64,000 nt of DNA from Flavobacteriaceae bacterium Ap0902 (GCA_009835005.1 WTFG01000006.1:124001-188000); one strand, 5' to 3'. Positions 34,376 through 43,788 are shown, counted from the first letter of the stretch. Translations and numbers: made by a program. Notes: a model not told the origin generated them from the sequence alone.

Positions 34376-35650
34376 TTATACATGGATATGTAATAATTCA
34401 CGTGCTTGTTTGCTCAACATTTCTCTATCATCTGGATGGGCAATAGAAATTAATAATTTGGCTCTTTCTTGTATATTTTTACCAAATAGATCAACTACCC
34501 CATACTCCGTAGCTATGTAATGAACATGGGCTCTCGTCGTAGTCACACTTGCGCCCAAAGCCAGCTGAGCAACTAATTTAGATTTCCCTTTGATGGTTCT
34601 TGAACTTATACCAAAGATAGGTTTACCACCTTCTGATAGTGATGCACCACGCACAAAATCCATTTGACCACCCACGCCAGAATATTGATAACTACCAAGG
34701 GTGTCCGCACATACTTGCCCTGTTAAATCAATTTCTATAGCACTGTTAATGGCTATAACATTCGGGTTTTGTCTAATGTTAGAAGTGTCATTGGTGAAAC
34801 TAGATTCTTTGAAATGGACCAGAGGATTATCATCTATAAAATCATATAACTTTTGACTTCCTAGGGCGAAACAAGTAAGGATTTTCCCTGGCTTAATTTT
34901 TTTCATCTCTCCTGTAATGGCACCAGATTCTACCAACGGTAGAACGCCATCAGAAAATAATTCTGTATGAATTCCTAATTTTTTATGGTTTTTTAAATTG
35001 CTTAAAACTACTTCTGGCACTGCACCTATTCCCATTTGCAAAGTAGCCCCGTCATCTATAAGAGAAGCAATATTCTCCCCAATTTTAGTTTCAATTTCTG
35101 TTGGGGCAGCGGCCTCCATATTGAAGATAGGTCCTTCATGTGCTACAGCCGCCGTTATTCTGCTTTTATGGATGATACCGTCTCCGTGAGAGCGTGGAAC
35201 GTTAGGGTTCACAAGTGCAATTATTTTCTTGGCACTTTCTACAGCCGAAAGAGATATATCTATAGAAACGCCCAATGAGCAATATCCATGTTTATCTGGG
35301 GGAGAAACCTGTATTAGAGCAACATCTATCGGGACTATTTTTTTTCTATACAAGGTTGGAATTTCACTCAAAAAAGTAGGTGTGTAACTCCCGTGACTTT
35401 GATTAATCGCTTTTCTAATATTTTCACTCACAAAGAATGAATTGATGTAAAAAGAATTGTGATAGGGTTCTTGCGCAAATAATGCGTTACCAGATGGTAA
35501 TATTCCTGTGATTTCTACATCTTTTAATCTTTTATATTGATGCGCTAATTCATTAATCAATGGTTCTGGTGTCATGGCACCTGTATGAATAAAAACACGT
35601 TCTCCAGATTGGATATGACTAATGGCTTCTTGTTGAGTAGTATATTGCAT
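34376..35650 (-). CDS. Acetyl-CoA hydrolase/4-hydroxybutyrate CoA-transferase family
   Basis: 424 residues, a single-chain CoA-transferase unrelated in layout to ScoAB. Visible are N-P-N-V-P-R-S-H-G-D, the substrate loop D-G-A-T-L-Q-M-G-I-G-A-V-P-E, E-L-F-S-D-G-V-L-P-L-V-E-S-G, and V-R-G-A-S-L-S-E-G-G near the C-terminus. It transfers CoA between acetyl-CoA and a short acid such as acetate or 4-hydroxybutyrate; the acceptor is undetermined. An inverted repeat covers its -7 box, so it may be repressed when not needed. Confidence 0.9.
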   Translation of the reverse strand: MQYTTQQEAISHIQSGERVFIHTGAMTPEPLINELAHQYKRLKDVEITGILPSGNALFAQEPYHNSFYINSFFVSENIRKAINQSHGSYTPTFLSEIPTLYRKKIVPIDVALIQVSPPDKHGYCSLGVSIDISLSAVESAKKIIALVNPNVPRSHGDGIIHKSRITAAVAHEGPIFNMEAAAPTEIETKIGENIASLIDDGATLQMGIGAVPEVVLSNLKNHKKLGIHTELFSDGVLPLVESGAITGEMKKIKPGKILTCFALGSQKLYDFIDDNPLVHFKESSFTNDTSNIRQNPNVIAINSAIEIDLTGQVCADTLGSYQYSGVGGQMDFVRGASLSEGGKPIFGISSRTIKGKSKLVAQLALGASVTTTRAHVHYIATEYGVVDLFGKNIQERAKLLISIAHPDDREMLSKQARELLHIHV

Positions 35651-35679
35651 AAGTAGAAATTGAATAAGTATAAATATAA

Positions 35680-35710
35680 CAAATTTATATCGATAAATAA
35701 ACGATATAAA
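35680..35710 (-). promoter_or_regulatory. CoA-transferase promoter with overlapping inverted repeat
   Basis: The -7 box TAAATTTG (minus strand, 35687-35680) is 29 bases before the ATG. It overlaps one arm of a perfect 9-bp inverted repeat, TTTATATCG (35684-35692) and CGATATAAA (35702-35710), with 9 bases between. A repressor bound there would cover the promoter. Confidence 0.5.
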
Positions 35711-35794
35711 TCATACAAAGTCACATTCATAGCTTGCGTTTATGATTCTACCTGGGAGAACAAAAATTTATACCTCAAAAAAGATGAATTGCAT

Positions 35795-35932
35795 AAAAGA
35801 AGTGGTTGTTTTAAAACCCTTAAAAATGGTCATTGAACTAGACTCAGTCTCACGGGATTAAAAGCCTGTTTATTTTGAGTATCAGAATTGATTTTAGGAA
35901 GAAAATAGGGTTGTTTTTGAGATGCTTATTTT
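35795..35932. repeat. Decayed copy 3 of palindromic repeat R1
   Basis: About 138 bases. Left edge AGTGGTTGTTTTAAAACC and right edge TTTTTGAGATGCTTATTTT are recognisably like the ends of copies 1 and 2, and the length agrees, but the interior has diverged. It lies just after the porT stop (35948). Weaker than the other two. Confidence 0.4.
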
Positions 35933-35947
35933 GGGTATTGTTTTAAT

Positions 35948-36724
35948 TTATTCAAATTTTAATGAAAACATAATAGCGCGGGTCTGCAGTGACTCCAAGG
36001 AATTGGCCCATATCGGGACTGTATCTGGGTCGTCTGGTACGAGTTCGTTGTTCATAAAGAAAATACCCTTGACGGAAGGGGTCAGTTTAAATCGCCTGAA
36101 ATATATGCTAATACCCCCTTCTACTTGCCAGTTAAAGCCGTGCGTTTTTAAGCGGAAAATACCATCCCCATTATCATCTGTATTATTTTCTTGGCTTTGT
36201 AAATTCATGGCATATCCCGCACCTACTTGTAAATATGGTCTTGTATTAAACCAACGGTTCCCGTGAACTTGTATCATGATAGGTACATCTACATAAGAAG
36301 ATTTAAGGGTTCTTATAGAATCCTCTGCAGTTGCAGTATATAGTTCTGTGCTGGGTGCTGGATGCGGATAGCTTGCATCTTCTCTAATATGATTAAAATA
36401 TAAGGTACGTTCTGTGAAGTGAATTCCTGGCTGCACATAAACATCAAAATAGTTATTAAGCCTCAATTTACCCATAAGTCCAGCAGAAAATCCTATTTTG
36501 CCTTCTGACTCTACGGTAAATCTCCCATATTGATCTATTCCATAATTACCCTCGATATCTGGTGTAATTTTGAAGTCAAAATAATTGAATCCTAGAAAAT
36601 AACCATAAGAAAGTTTTTTATTATCTTCTATGGTGTTTTTGTCTTCTCTATCGAAGTTGGTCTTCCACTGTGCCTGTGAGAACACAATAGTGAAAATTGC
36701 TAGAAGGGAAAGTATCTTTTTCAT
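35948..36724 (-). CDS. porT: PorT-like outer-membrane beta-barrel protein
   Basis: 258 residues. A signal peptide (K-K-I-L-S-L-L-A-I-F-T-I-V-F-S-Q-A-Q) is followed by amphipathic strands of a small barrel (G-F-S-A-G-L-M-G-K-L, Y-V-Q-P-G-I-H-F-T-E-R, Y-L-Q-V-G-A-G-Y-A-M-N) and a terminal F-S-L-K-F-E. PorT is required for type IX secretion and gliding in flavobacteria. Its usual position beside ubiE, found here 29 bases upstream, supports the name. Homology cannot be proven from barrels alone. Confidence 0.8.
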   Translation of the reverse strand: MKKILSLLAIFTIVFSQAQWKTNFDREDKNTIEDNKKLSYGYFLGFNYFDFKITPDIEGNYGIDQYGRFTVESEGKIGFSAGLMGKLRLNNYFDVYVQPGIHFTERTLYFNHIREDASYPHPAPSTELYTATAEDSIRTLKSSYVDVPIMIQVHGNRWFNTRPYLQVGAGYAMNLQSQENNTDDNGDGIFRLKTHGFNWQVEGGISIYFRRFKLTPSVKGIFFMNNELVPDDPDTVPIWANSLESLQTRAIMFSLKFE

Positions 36725-36753
36725 GTCTTTTGCTAAACGTATAGATTTGACTT

Positions 36754-37482
36754 TTATTTTGTAGAAGTATAAATGCTTGCGATCCCAAAAGTTAGTTCTT
36801 TGTTCTTTGGATTTTTAAAAGCTACAGATTTTAAGATTTGGTTTAATTTTTCTCCAAAAGGGAACGCTTGTACAGATTCTGGTAAATACGTGTATGCTCT
36901 ATGGTCTTTAGAAAAAGTTTTGCCAATTACAGGCAAGATATTTTTGAAATAAAAATTATATAATTGCTTAATTGGAAAGCGTTGAGGTTGGCTAAATTCC
37001 AAGATTACAAAAGTGCCACCTGGTTTTAATACTCTATGGATTTCCTTTAATCCTTTTTCTAAAGTTTCAAAGTTTCTAACACCAAATGCAACGGTAATGG
37101 CATCAAAACTATCATCCTCAAAAGGCATGTTCTCTGCGTCTCCTTGGATCATCTCTATTTGTTGATCTAAATCCTTTTCCTTGACTTTTTTCCTACCATA
37201 TTCCAGCATCCCTGCAGATAGATCAAATCCTGTAATTTGGGCCTGTGGATTCTGTTTAGCCAAAGCGATGGCTAAATCTCCTGTTCCAGTAGCAACGTCC
37301 AAAATAGTTTTGGGTTCTGCATTTTTAATAATCTTAACAACTTTTTTTCGCCATTGGATATCTATGCCCACAGATAATAAACGATTTAAAAAGTCATATT
37401 TATGAGAAACATTATCAAACATTTGTTCCACCTCATCTTTCTTGCCCATGCTAGAGCCATAAGGTTTTACTTGTTCTGCCAT
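36754..37482 (-). CDS. ubiE: Demethylmenaquinone/ubiquinone methyltransferase
   Basis: 242 residues. Methylates demethylmenaquinone in menaquinone synthesis. The UbiE signature [17 protein letters not shown] is at about residues 29-45. The SAM site is [11 protein letters not shown], and the second family signature R-V-L-K-P-G-G follows later. In Bacteroidetes menaquinone is the usual target, so menG would be an alternative symbol. Transcribed with porT. Confidence 0.95.
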   Translation of the reverse strand: MAEQVKPYGSSMGKKDEVEQMFDNVSHKYDFLNRLLSVGIDIQWRKKVVKIIKNAEPKTILDVATGTGDLAIALAKQNPQAQITGFDLSAGMLEYGRKKVKEKDLDQQIEMIQGDAENMPFEDDSFDAITVAFGVRNFETLEKGLKEIHRVLKPGGTFVILEFSQPQRFPIKQLYNFYFKNILPVIGKTFSKDHRAYTYLPESVQAFPFGEKLNQILKSVAFKNPKNKELTFGIASIYTSTK

Positions 37483-37515
37483 ATTAAATTTTTTGTAAAA
37501 ATAGGATAATTAGAA

Positions 37516-38082
37516 TTATTCGTAACGTTCAAAATAAAATTGTTTGAAATCACTTTCTCTAAATATTTTTTTTCTGGTGGCTTTATTCTCTGATTTCAAG
37601 GCAACAGGTGGGAAATCTTCATTCAAATTATAATAGAAATCTTTTATATATAAGGAAGAGTCTATTCTAACATCGCCTTGATATTTTTTCCCTTCATAGG
37701 TGACACCATTTTCTCTAAAGATAGAATCCTTGTCCACTTCTGGTCCATAAGGCATACCAAATATAAAGTATTTGGCTCTAATCGGGTTGATAACTCCTCT
37801 TGGTGTATCTACTATAAATGCTGTGGATGGGCTATTTAATGAATCAATCTCTGATTCCACTTTCAGGGTATGGGTTCCATTAGACAAGTTGACTTCTACA
37901 TGCTGGCTAGCAGCAATGCTATATGTTTCATCATCAATTTCTACGGTGATACTTGATTGGGTAGGGTTGTCTATAAGTTGAATACTTTCTCTTTGGATAT
38001 AGGAGAAATAAATCCAAAGACTACCAATACATATTAATAGGGCTAAAAGGAAGCCAATGAGGTTGGGGCTAAGTTTTTTCAT
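37516..38082 (-). CDS. Membrane-anchored hypothetical protein
   Basis: 188 residues from the ATG at 38082, giving K-K-L-S-P-N-L-I-G-F-L-L-A-L-L-I-C-I-G-S, an N-terminal membrane anchor. The rest is soluble and probably periplasmic, beta-rich in its first half (I-T-V-E-I-D-D-E-T-Y-S-I-A-A-S-Q-H-V-E-V). No family recognised. A -7 box lies nine bases upstream of the chosen start. Divergent from the ECF sigma factor gene, with which it shares a roughly 80-base intergenic region. Confidence 0.75.
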   Translation of the reverse strand: MKKLSPNLIGFLLALLICIGSLWIYFSYIQRESIQLIDNPTQSSITVEIDDETYSIAASQHVEVNLSNGTHTLKVESEIDSLNSPSTAFIVDTPRGVINPIRAKYFIFGMPYGPEVDKDSIFRENGVTYEGKKYQGDVRIDSSLYIKDFYYNLNEDFPPVALKSENKATRKKIFRESDFKQFYFERYE

Positions 38083-38091
38083 AATATCCAG

Positions 38092-38099
38092 CAAAGTTA
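38092..38099 (-). promoter_or_regulatory. -7 promoter box of the 37516-38082 gene
   Basis: TAACTTTG on the minus strand, 9 bases before the ATG at 38082. It rules out the longer frame start at 38145. Confidence 0.45.
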
Positions 38100-38165
38100 A
38101 AACTCTTTTATGATTTAATTTTATATTTATTGTAACATTAAGCAATAATTATTTACTCATAAGGT

Positions 38166-38669
38166 GTGAGTCATTCTGATAAAGAAAAAGAATTTACTGC
38201 ATTAATACAGGGGAACCAAGGTATTATTCATAAAGTGTGTCATACATACACGAATGACCAAATGGCTCATGATGACTTGTTTCAGGAAATTGTTTTGCAA
38301 TTATGGAAATCCTATGATTCTTTTAAAGGTAATTCTAAATTCACTACATGGATGTATAGAGTGGGGATTAATACAGCGATTTCACTATACAGGAAAAAGA
38401 AAAGTAGACCAGAGAGTTCTAATATAGAAGATTATCATTTTAAAATCAAAGCAGAAGAAAAGGATGAGAATTTGGTTTATCAATTACAAATGTTAAAGAA
38501 TGCCATCCAGAAATTAAATGATGTGGAAAGGGCATTGGTTCTACTATATCTAGATGATTTGCCCTACAAGGAAATATCAGAAACATTAGGGATTTCAGAG
38601 GTTAATGCAAGAGTGAAAATGAACCGGGTAAAGAAAAAATTAAAAGAAATGCTAAATCCTCATAGATAA
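38166..38669 (+). CDS. ECF-type RNA polymerase sigma factor
   Basis: 167 residues, starting with GTG. Region 2 (H-D-D-L-F-Q-E-I-V-L-Q-L-W-K-S-Y, K-F-T-T-W-M-Y-R-V-G-I-N-T-A-I-S) and region 4 (D-L-P-Y-K-E-I-S-E-T-L-G-I-S-E-V-N-A-R-V-K) define a group 4 sigma factor. It directs RNA polymerase to a small regulon that cannot be read from this sequence. The next gene begins three bases after the stop and encodes a membrane protein, a plausible controller. Confidence 0.94.
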   Translation: MSHSDKEKEFTALIQGNQGIIHKVCHTYTNDQMAHDDLFQEIVLQLWKSYDSFKGNSKFTTWMYRVGINTAISLYRKKKSRPESSNIEDYHFKIKAEEKDENLVYQLQMLKNAIQKLNDVERALVLLYLDDLPYKEISETLGISEVNARVKMNRVKKKLKEMLNPHR

Positions 38670-38671
38670 TT

Positions 38672-39301
38672 ATGGATGATAATTTTGATTTAAAAGCATT
38701 GCAAGAGGTTTGGCAAAAACAAACCCAGAACCATCAATATACAGAGGATGAGATTTTCCAGATGTTGAAGCGTAAATCTATAACTTCTGTTAAATGGATA
38801 TTGTACATAAGTTTGATAGAGGTATTATTGAGTGTTCTTTTATTGGTATACTTATTCAAAGATTTAGACTTGAATAAATATCATGAAGAATTAAAGCAAA
38901 CCTATGGAGATTTCACCTATTGGAATGAGGGCTTAATGATATTAAGCATGGCAGTAAATCTATATTTCCTTTATCAATTTATCATAGGATATAGACAAGT
39001 AAATGCACAATCTAGTGTGAAGTCATTGACGCAAAATATATTGAAGTTTAAGAGCGTGGTTTCTAGGTTTATTTATTTTAATCTAGTCTTCATCATAATT
39101 TCAAGTATTATAGCCTCTATTGTTGTATTTATAGAGGTTAATACACAACTTAATACAAAGGAGGGAGCCATCGTTATATTAGTAATCATACTAATTCTGA
39201 TCATGATGATAGGAATCGTATGGCTGTATTATTATTTGCTATACGGAACCTTTGTAAGAAGGCTCAAAAAGAATTTAAAATCTTTATCGGAAATTAAGTA
39301 A
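38672..39301 (+). CDS. Membrane protein, candidate partner of the sigma factor
   Basis: 209 residues: about 35 cytoplasmic N-terminal residues (L-K-A-L-Q-E-V-W-Q-K-Q), then four hydrophobic helices (about 37-60, 88-110, 134-158, 166-188) and a basic tail. It has no recognisable anti-sigma zinc-binding motif. Immediate position after an ECF sigma gene suggests an anti-sigma role or a membrane target, but this is context only. Confidence 0.8.
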   Translation: MDDNFDLKALQEVWQKQTQNHQYTEDEIFQMLKRKSITSVKWILYISLIEVLLSVLLLVYLFKDLDLNKYHEELKQTYGDFTYWNEGLMILSMAVNLYFLYQFIIGYRQVNAQSSVKSLTQNILKFKSVVSRFIYFNLVFIIISSIIASIVVFIEVNTQLNTKEGAIVILVIILILIMMIGIVWLYYYLLYGTFVRRLKKNLKSLSEIK

Positions 39302-39306
39302 AATTC

Positions 39307-39579
39307 TTACCAGCGTTTAACGATGAAGTTCTTCAAAAAATCAGAATCCTTAATTTCTTCTGTTATAACTTGGGTGACATCGGCGCTTTCTGGTCCCTTT
39401 TTGCACCACTCTATAAATTGTGCTAATTCTGCCTTTTTCCCTTGTGCAATGATTTTTACATCGCCATTTTCCAAGTTCTCTACGGTTCCACGTATCCCAA
39501 GATTATCTGCTTTATCTTTGCTAGAATCACGAAATGATACATTTTGTACTTTTCCCTTAACAGTTATATTTAATGTCAT
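39307..39579 (-). CDS. acyP: Acylphosphatase
   Basis: 90 residues from the ATG at 39579 (M-T-L-N-I-T-V-K-G-K-V-Q), the usual start; the Met six codons earlier is unlikely. The catalytic residues are Arg17 in S-F-R-D-S-S and Asn35 in G-T-V-E-N-L-E-N-G. The phosphate loop reads K-V-Q-N-V-S-F-R in place of the usual R-V-Q-G-V-G-F-R, so activity might be altered. Cleaves acyl phosphates such as acetyl phosphate. Confidence 0.9.
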   Translation of the reverse strand: MTLNITVKGKVQNVSFRDSSKDKADNLGIRGTVENLENGDVKIIAQGKKAELAQFIEWCKKGPESADVTQVITEEIKDSDFLKNFIVKRW

Positions 39580-39632
39580 TATTCTTTTTATAAGCATCCT
39601 AATATACGAATAAAATCTTTATAGATAAGTTA

Positions 39633-39664
39633 AAACGCTTTAGGACATGATTCCTAAAGCGTTT
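39633..39664 (-). terminator. Terminator after ssb
   Basis: A perfect 13-bp stem, AAACGCTTTAGGA with TCCTAAAGCGTTT, around six bases, 24 bases after the ssb stop and followed on the minus strand by TTTT. Confidence 0.8.
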
Positions 39665-39687
39665 GACTCATATGGTAATTAATATTA

Positions 39688-40086
39688 TTAAAAAGGAAGA
39701 TCATCATCTTCAACAGAAGCCTTGGCATAATGAGCCGTTTTTTCTACGCTTCCACCTTTTTTATCAAGCACTATAAAATTTCTTACTTCAATTTCTGTCA
39801 TATAGCGTAACACATTATCCTTGTCTTGGTATTTCCTGTTGATTAATTTACCTTCTATCAAAAGCATATGGCCCTTATTCACACTTTTCTCTAGTCTATC
39901 TGCCATGTCGCGCCAGCCAATCAGGTTGTGCCATGTGGTATTTTCTACCCATTCTCCTGTTTTGTTTTTATAACGCTCATTCGTGGCAATACTCACTCGC
40001 GCCAATTTACTACCATTGGATAGTATTTTAATTTCTGGGTTCATTCCTACGTTTCCCACCAATTGCACTTTGTTTCTAATACTCAT
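39688..40086 (-). CDS. ssb: Single-stranded DNA-binding protein
   Basis: 132 residues. An OB-fold N-terminus (N-K-V-Q-L-V-G-N-V-G-M-N-P-E-I) with the conserved W-H-N-L-I-G-W and the acidic tip D-D-D-L-P-F at the C-terminus that recruits replication and repair proteins. The linker between is short (about 15 residues), so this may be a second, competence- or repair-associated copy rather than the main replicative SSB. Monocistronic and divergent from the M16 pair. Confidence 0.93.
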   Translation of the reverse strand: MSIRNKVQLVGNVGMNPEIKILSNGSKLARVSIATNERYKNKTGEWVENTTWHNLIGWRDMADRLEKSVNKGHMLLIEGKLINRKYQDKDNVLRYMTEIEVRNFIVLDKKGGSVEKTAHYAKASVEDDDLPF

Positions 40087-40321
40087 AACTTTAAATTTAG
40101 TTCGTTAATTAATTGTTGATGCAAATATGAGAAAGCCAGAAAGGGTTAGAAGGATAATAAACAATTACTTACGTATAAAGTCGTTTGTAAACGCTTAAAC
40201 GCGTGTATAACGGTTTAATTAAGACATTAATCTTTTCATTTTAAATAAGTTATCTATAAAATTGTTTATATTGTAACTTTTTGTATGAAATCACGTCTAA
40301 TTGAATTAAAGAATTAAATTT

Positions 40322-41644
40322 ATGAAAAAAACACTGTTATCTATTGCTGCAGCCGGATTAGCCTTCATGGCCAATGCCCAGCAAATTGATTATGAGGAGT
40401 ATGATTTAGACAACGGGTTGCATGTAATATTGCATCAGGATAAATCTGCTCCAGTAGTAGTTACCTCTGTAATGTATCATGTAGGTGCTAAAGATGAAAA
40501 TCCAGAAAGAACTGGTTTTGCCCACTTTTTTGAGCACCTTTTATTTGAGGGTACAGAAAACATAGAAAGAGGAGATTGGTTTAAAATTGTAACATCTAAC
40601 GGAGGTAAAAACAATGCCAATACTACTGATGATAGAACCTATTATTATGAGGTTTTTCCTTCTAACAATTTACAATTAGGATTATGGATGGAATCCGAAA
40701 GATTATTGCATCCCATCATCAATCAAATTGGTGTTGATACGCAGAATGAAGTGGTAAAAGAGGAGAAAAGATTGCGTGTAGATAATTCACCTTATGGAAA
40801 TATCATCAAAGCAATCAAAGAAAATATCTTCACCAAACACCCATACCGCTGGACTACCATTGGAGAAATGGAACACTTGGATGCTGCAACTTTAGAGGAG
40901 TTTCAAGACTTTAATAAGAAATTTTATATCCCAAACAATGCCGTTTTAGTAGTTGCAGGTGATTTTGATCACGCACAAGCCAAAGAATGGATAGATGCCT
41001 ATTTTTCTGAAATTCCAGCAGGTCCAGCTATTGAAAGACCCGTAATTAAAGAAGATCCAATTACTTCGCCCATACAGGCTACTTGGGAAGACCCAAATAT
41101 TCAAATCCCCATGTATGCCGTAGCTTATAGAACACCAGCCATGACATCCAAAGAAGCGTATACATTAGACATGCTTTCTACATTATTAAGTGGAGGTAAA
41201 AGTTCTAGATTATATAAGAAAATGGTAGATGAGGATAAGACCGCTTTACAAGTAGGGGCATTTAACATGAGCCAAGAAGACTATGGAACCTATATCATTT
41301 ATGGTTTGCCCATGGGAGATAACACCAGAGAAGATATGCTCAATGGTTATGACAGGGAAATAGAAAGAGTTCAGACAGAATTAATTTCCGAAAGAGAATA
41401 CCAGAAATTGCAGAATAAATTTGAGAACAATTATGTGTCCAGCAATGCAAGTGTAGAAGGTATAGCCCATTCTTTGGCTACCAGTTATTTATTATACGGT
41501 GATACAAGTTTAGTGAATAATGAGATTGATATCTATCGTTCTATCACCAGACAGGACATTCAAGATGTAGCTAATAAATACTTAAATCCAAATCAGCGTG
41601 TAATTTTAGATTATGTTCCTGCGCAAGAAAAGTCTTACCCATAA
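40322..41644 (+). CDS. M16-family zinc metallopeptidase
   Basis: 440 residues with a signal peptide (residues 1-20, ending A-N-A-Q), so exported. The inverted zinc motif H-F-F-E-H is at residues 68-72, with a downstream Glu in N-E-V-V-K-E-E-K-R. It is followed by a second M16 gene starting 10 bases later that lacks this motif. Active and inactive M16 subunits typically form a heterodimer that degrades peptides in the periplasm. Confidence 0.94.
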   Translation: MKKTLLSIAAAGLAFMANAQQIDYEEYDLDNGLHVILHQDKSAPVVVTSVMYHVGAKDENPERTGFAHFFEHLLFEGTENIERGDWFKIVTSNGGKNNANTTDDRTYYYEVFPSNNLQLGLWMESERLLHPIINQIGVDTQNEVVKEEKRLRVDNSPYGNIIKAIKENIFTKHPYRWTTIGEMEHLDAATLEEFQDFNKKFYIPNNAVLVVAGDFDHAQAKEWIDAYFSEIPAGPAIERPVIKEDPITSPIQATWEDPNIQIPMYAVAYRTPAMTSKEAYTLDMLSTLLSGGKSSRLYKKMVDEDKTALQVGAFNMSQEDYGTYIIYGLPMGDNTREDMLNGYDREIERVQTELISEREYQKLQNKFENNYVSSNASVEGIAHSLATSYLLYGDTSLVNNEIDIYRSITRQDIQDVANKYLNPNQRVILDYVPAQEKSYP

Positions 41645-41654
41645 ATATAACTCG

Positions 41655-43757
41655 ATGAACAAAATTATATATAGTGTTATGTTTGCGTTTCTTTTATCTG
41701 CATGTACAACCACACAAGTAGAACAAGCACAAACAGAAACTCAAATGAATCATAAAATAGATAGAAGTGTAATGCCTACACCAGGTCCTGCACCAGAAAT
41801 TAATTTGGACAAGCCACAATCTTTTACCCTAGATAATGGATTAAAAGTAATGGTGGTAGAGAACCACAAATTACCAAGAGTTTCTATGAATCTCACCCTT
41901 GATAACCCTCCTGTAGTAGAGGGAGAAAAAGCAGGTGTTGCCCAATTACTTAGCAGTATGCTAGGAAACGGAACCTCTACCATGTCCAAAGACGATTACA
42001 ATGAAGAGATAGATTTCTATGGTGCTTACGTAGGACTCAGATCCAGTGGCGCTTCCGTTTCATCTTTGTCCAAATATTTCCCACAAATTTTATCATTAAC
42101 AGCACAAGGAGCATTAGACCCGTTGTTAACACAAGAAGAATTTGATAGCGAAAAAGCTAAAATGTTAGAAGGAATGAAAGCAGACGCAAAAAATGTGTCC
42201 TCCGTTGCCAGAAACGTGAGAAACGCCCTAGGATTTGGATTAACACATCCTTTTGGTGAATTCCCAACAGAGGAAACCGTTGAAAATGTTACATTAGCAG
42301 ATGTTAGACAATTTTATCAGGAAAACTTTGTCCCAGGAAATGCATATTTAGTGATCGTAGGAGACATTCAATTTAATGACGCTCAAAAACTCGTTACAGA
42401 GAATTTCTCTAACTGGAAGACAGGTGCCGTGAAAAGACAAAACTTCACAGAACCCACCAACCTCAGAACAGCTCAAATTGATTTTATAGATATGCCCAAT
42501 GCCGTACAGTCAGAAGTTGCGACTATCAATGTGGCGAATGTCAAAATGACCTCACCAGATTTCTATGCCGCCATGATGGCCAATCAAATCCTAGGTGGAG
42601 GTGGAGAAGGAAGACTTTTTTTAAACCTAAGAGAAACACACGGCTGGACTTATGGCTCATATTCAAGAATTAGCCCGGACAAGGAAAGCAACTTATTCAC
42701 CACCACAGCCTCTGTACGTAATGCGGTTACAGACAGTGCCGTAGTAGAAATGCTAGGAGAATTACAAAGAATTAGAACAGAATTAGTTTCAGAAGAAGAA
42801 TTAGCCAATGCAAAAGCCAAATATATTGGCAATTACGTGATGGAAGTTGAAAAACCAGAAACCGTAGCAAGATTTGCATTGAATAAGGAAACACAAGACT
42901 TACCAGACAATTTTTACGAGAATTATATCAAAAATTTAAATGCCGTAACACCAGAAGAAGTAAGAGCTGCAGCACAGAAATATTTTGGGAAAGACAACGC
43001 TAGAATTGTAGTTGTAGGTAAAAGTGAGGACGTATTGCCAGCGCTCAAGAAGTTGAACATGCCAATCAATTATTACAATCGTTATGCACAACCTGTAGAA
43101 GCGCCTAAACAAGTTGAGGTTTCAGCAGATGTAACAGCAGAGGGCGTGATCAATAATTATCTGAAAGCAATTGGAGGAGCGGATAAAGCAAAATCAATTA
43201 AAACCTTACATACTACTTTTGAAATGACAGGCGCCGCACCCCAGCCAATCCAAGGACAAATCAAAAATATGGCACCCAACAAAGAAGTTATGACCATGAA
43301 TATGAACGGAATGGAAGTAATGAAACAAGTTTTTGATGGGCAGACACTCAAAATAAGTGGCATGATGGGAAGTTCAGAAAAATCTGGAGAAGACGTAGCT
43401 GCACAAGCCGCTAAAAAAGGCATCATAGAACAAGCCTTTTACACAGCAGACCAATTAGAAATTAAAGGTATGAGTCAAGTAGATGGCAAAGACGCATACA
43501 AAATAGAAGTTACCAAAGGGAATGACACAATCACAGAATACTATGATGCATCTTCTTATTTATTGGTTCAATCTGTAGCCGTACAGAAATCCCCACAAGG
43601 AGAAATGGCAGTAACCTCTAAATTCAAGGATTACAAAACAGTAGAGGGCATTCAAATGCCACATACCATAGAGCAAAGCGTAGGGCCACAAAACATGGTA
43701 TTAAACATACAAAACTATACTGTGAACAGTGGTGTTAGCGCATCAGACTTTGAATAA
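41655..43757 (+). CDS. M16-like lipoprotein lacking the zinc motif, with C-terminal extension
   Basis: 700 residues from the ATG at 41655, giving a lipobox L-L-S-A-C. The M16 fold runs to about residue 480, but where the zinc motif belongs there is A-Q-L-L-S-S-M-L-G-N-G, so it is probably the non-catalytic half of a heterodimer. The substrate-binding R-x3-Y-like segment L-R-E-T-H-G-W-T-Y-G-S-Y is present. About 200 C-terminal residues, beginning I-N-N-Y-L-K-A-I-G-G, resemble a LolA-like beta-sheet domain seen in Bacteroidetes lipoproteins. Operon with the active partner. Confidence 0.9.
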   Translation: MNKIIYSVMFAFLLSACTTTQVEQAQTETQMNHKIDRSVMPTPGPAPEINLDKPQSFTLDNGLKVMVVENHKLPRVSMNLTLDNPPVVEGEKAGVAQLLSSMLGNGTSTMSKDDYNEEIDFYGAYVGLRSSGASVSSLSKYFPQILSLTAQGALDPLLTQEEFDSEKAKMLEGMKADAKNVSSVARNVRNALGFGLTHPFGEFPTEETVENVTLADVRQFYQENFVPGNAYLVIVGDIQFNDAQKLVTENFSNWKTGAVKRQNFTEPTNLRTAQIDFIDMPNAVQSEVATINVANVKMTSPDFYAAMMANQILGGGGEGRLFLNLRETHGWTYGSYSRISPDKESNLFTTTASVRNAVTDSAVVEMLGELQRIRTELVSEEELANAKAKYIGNYVMEVEKPETVARFALNKETQDLPDNFYENYIKNLNAVTPEEVRAAAQKYFGKDNARIVVVGKSEDVLPALKKLNMPINYYNRYAQPVEAPKQVEVSADVTAEGVINNYLKAIGGADKAKSIKTLHTTFEMTGAAPQPIQGQIKNMAPNKEVMTMNMNGMEVMKQVFDGQTLKISGMMGSSEKSGEDVAAQAAKKGIIEQAFYTADQLEIKGMSQVDGKDAYKIEVTKGNDTITEYYDASSYLLVQSVAVQKSPQGEMAVTSKFKDYKTVEGIQMPHTIEQSVGPQNMVLNIQNYTVNSGVSASDFE

Positions 43758-43788
43758 AATCACATTCAAACGCTAGTCTATAATGATC

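Noticed and set aside
40162-40215. Repeated CGTTT/AAACG motifs between ssb and the M16 pair
   Set aside because: Suggestive of a small regulatory repeat, but the units are irregular and too short to support a site.
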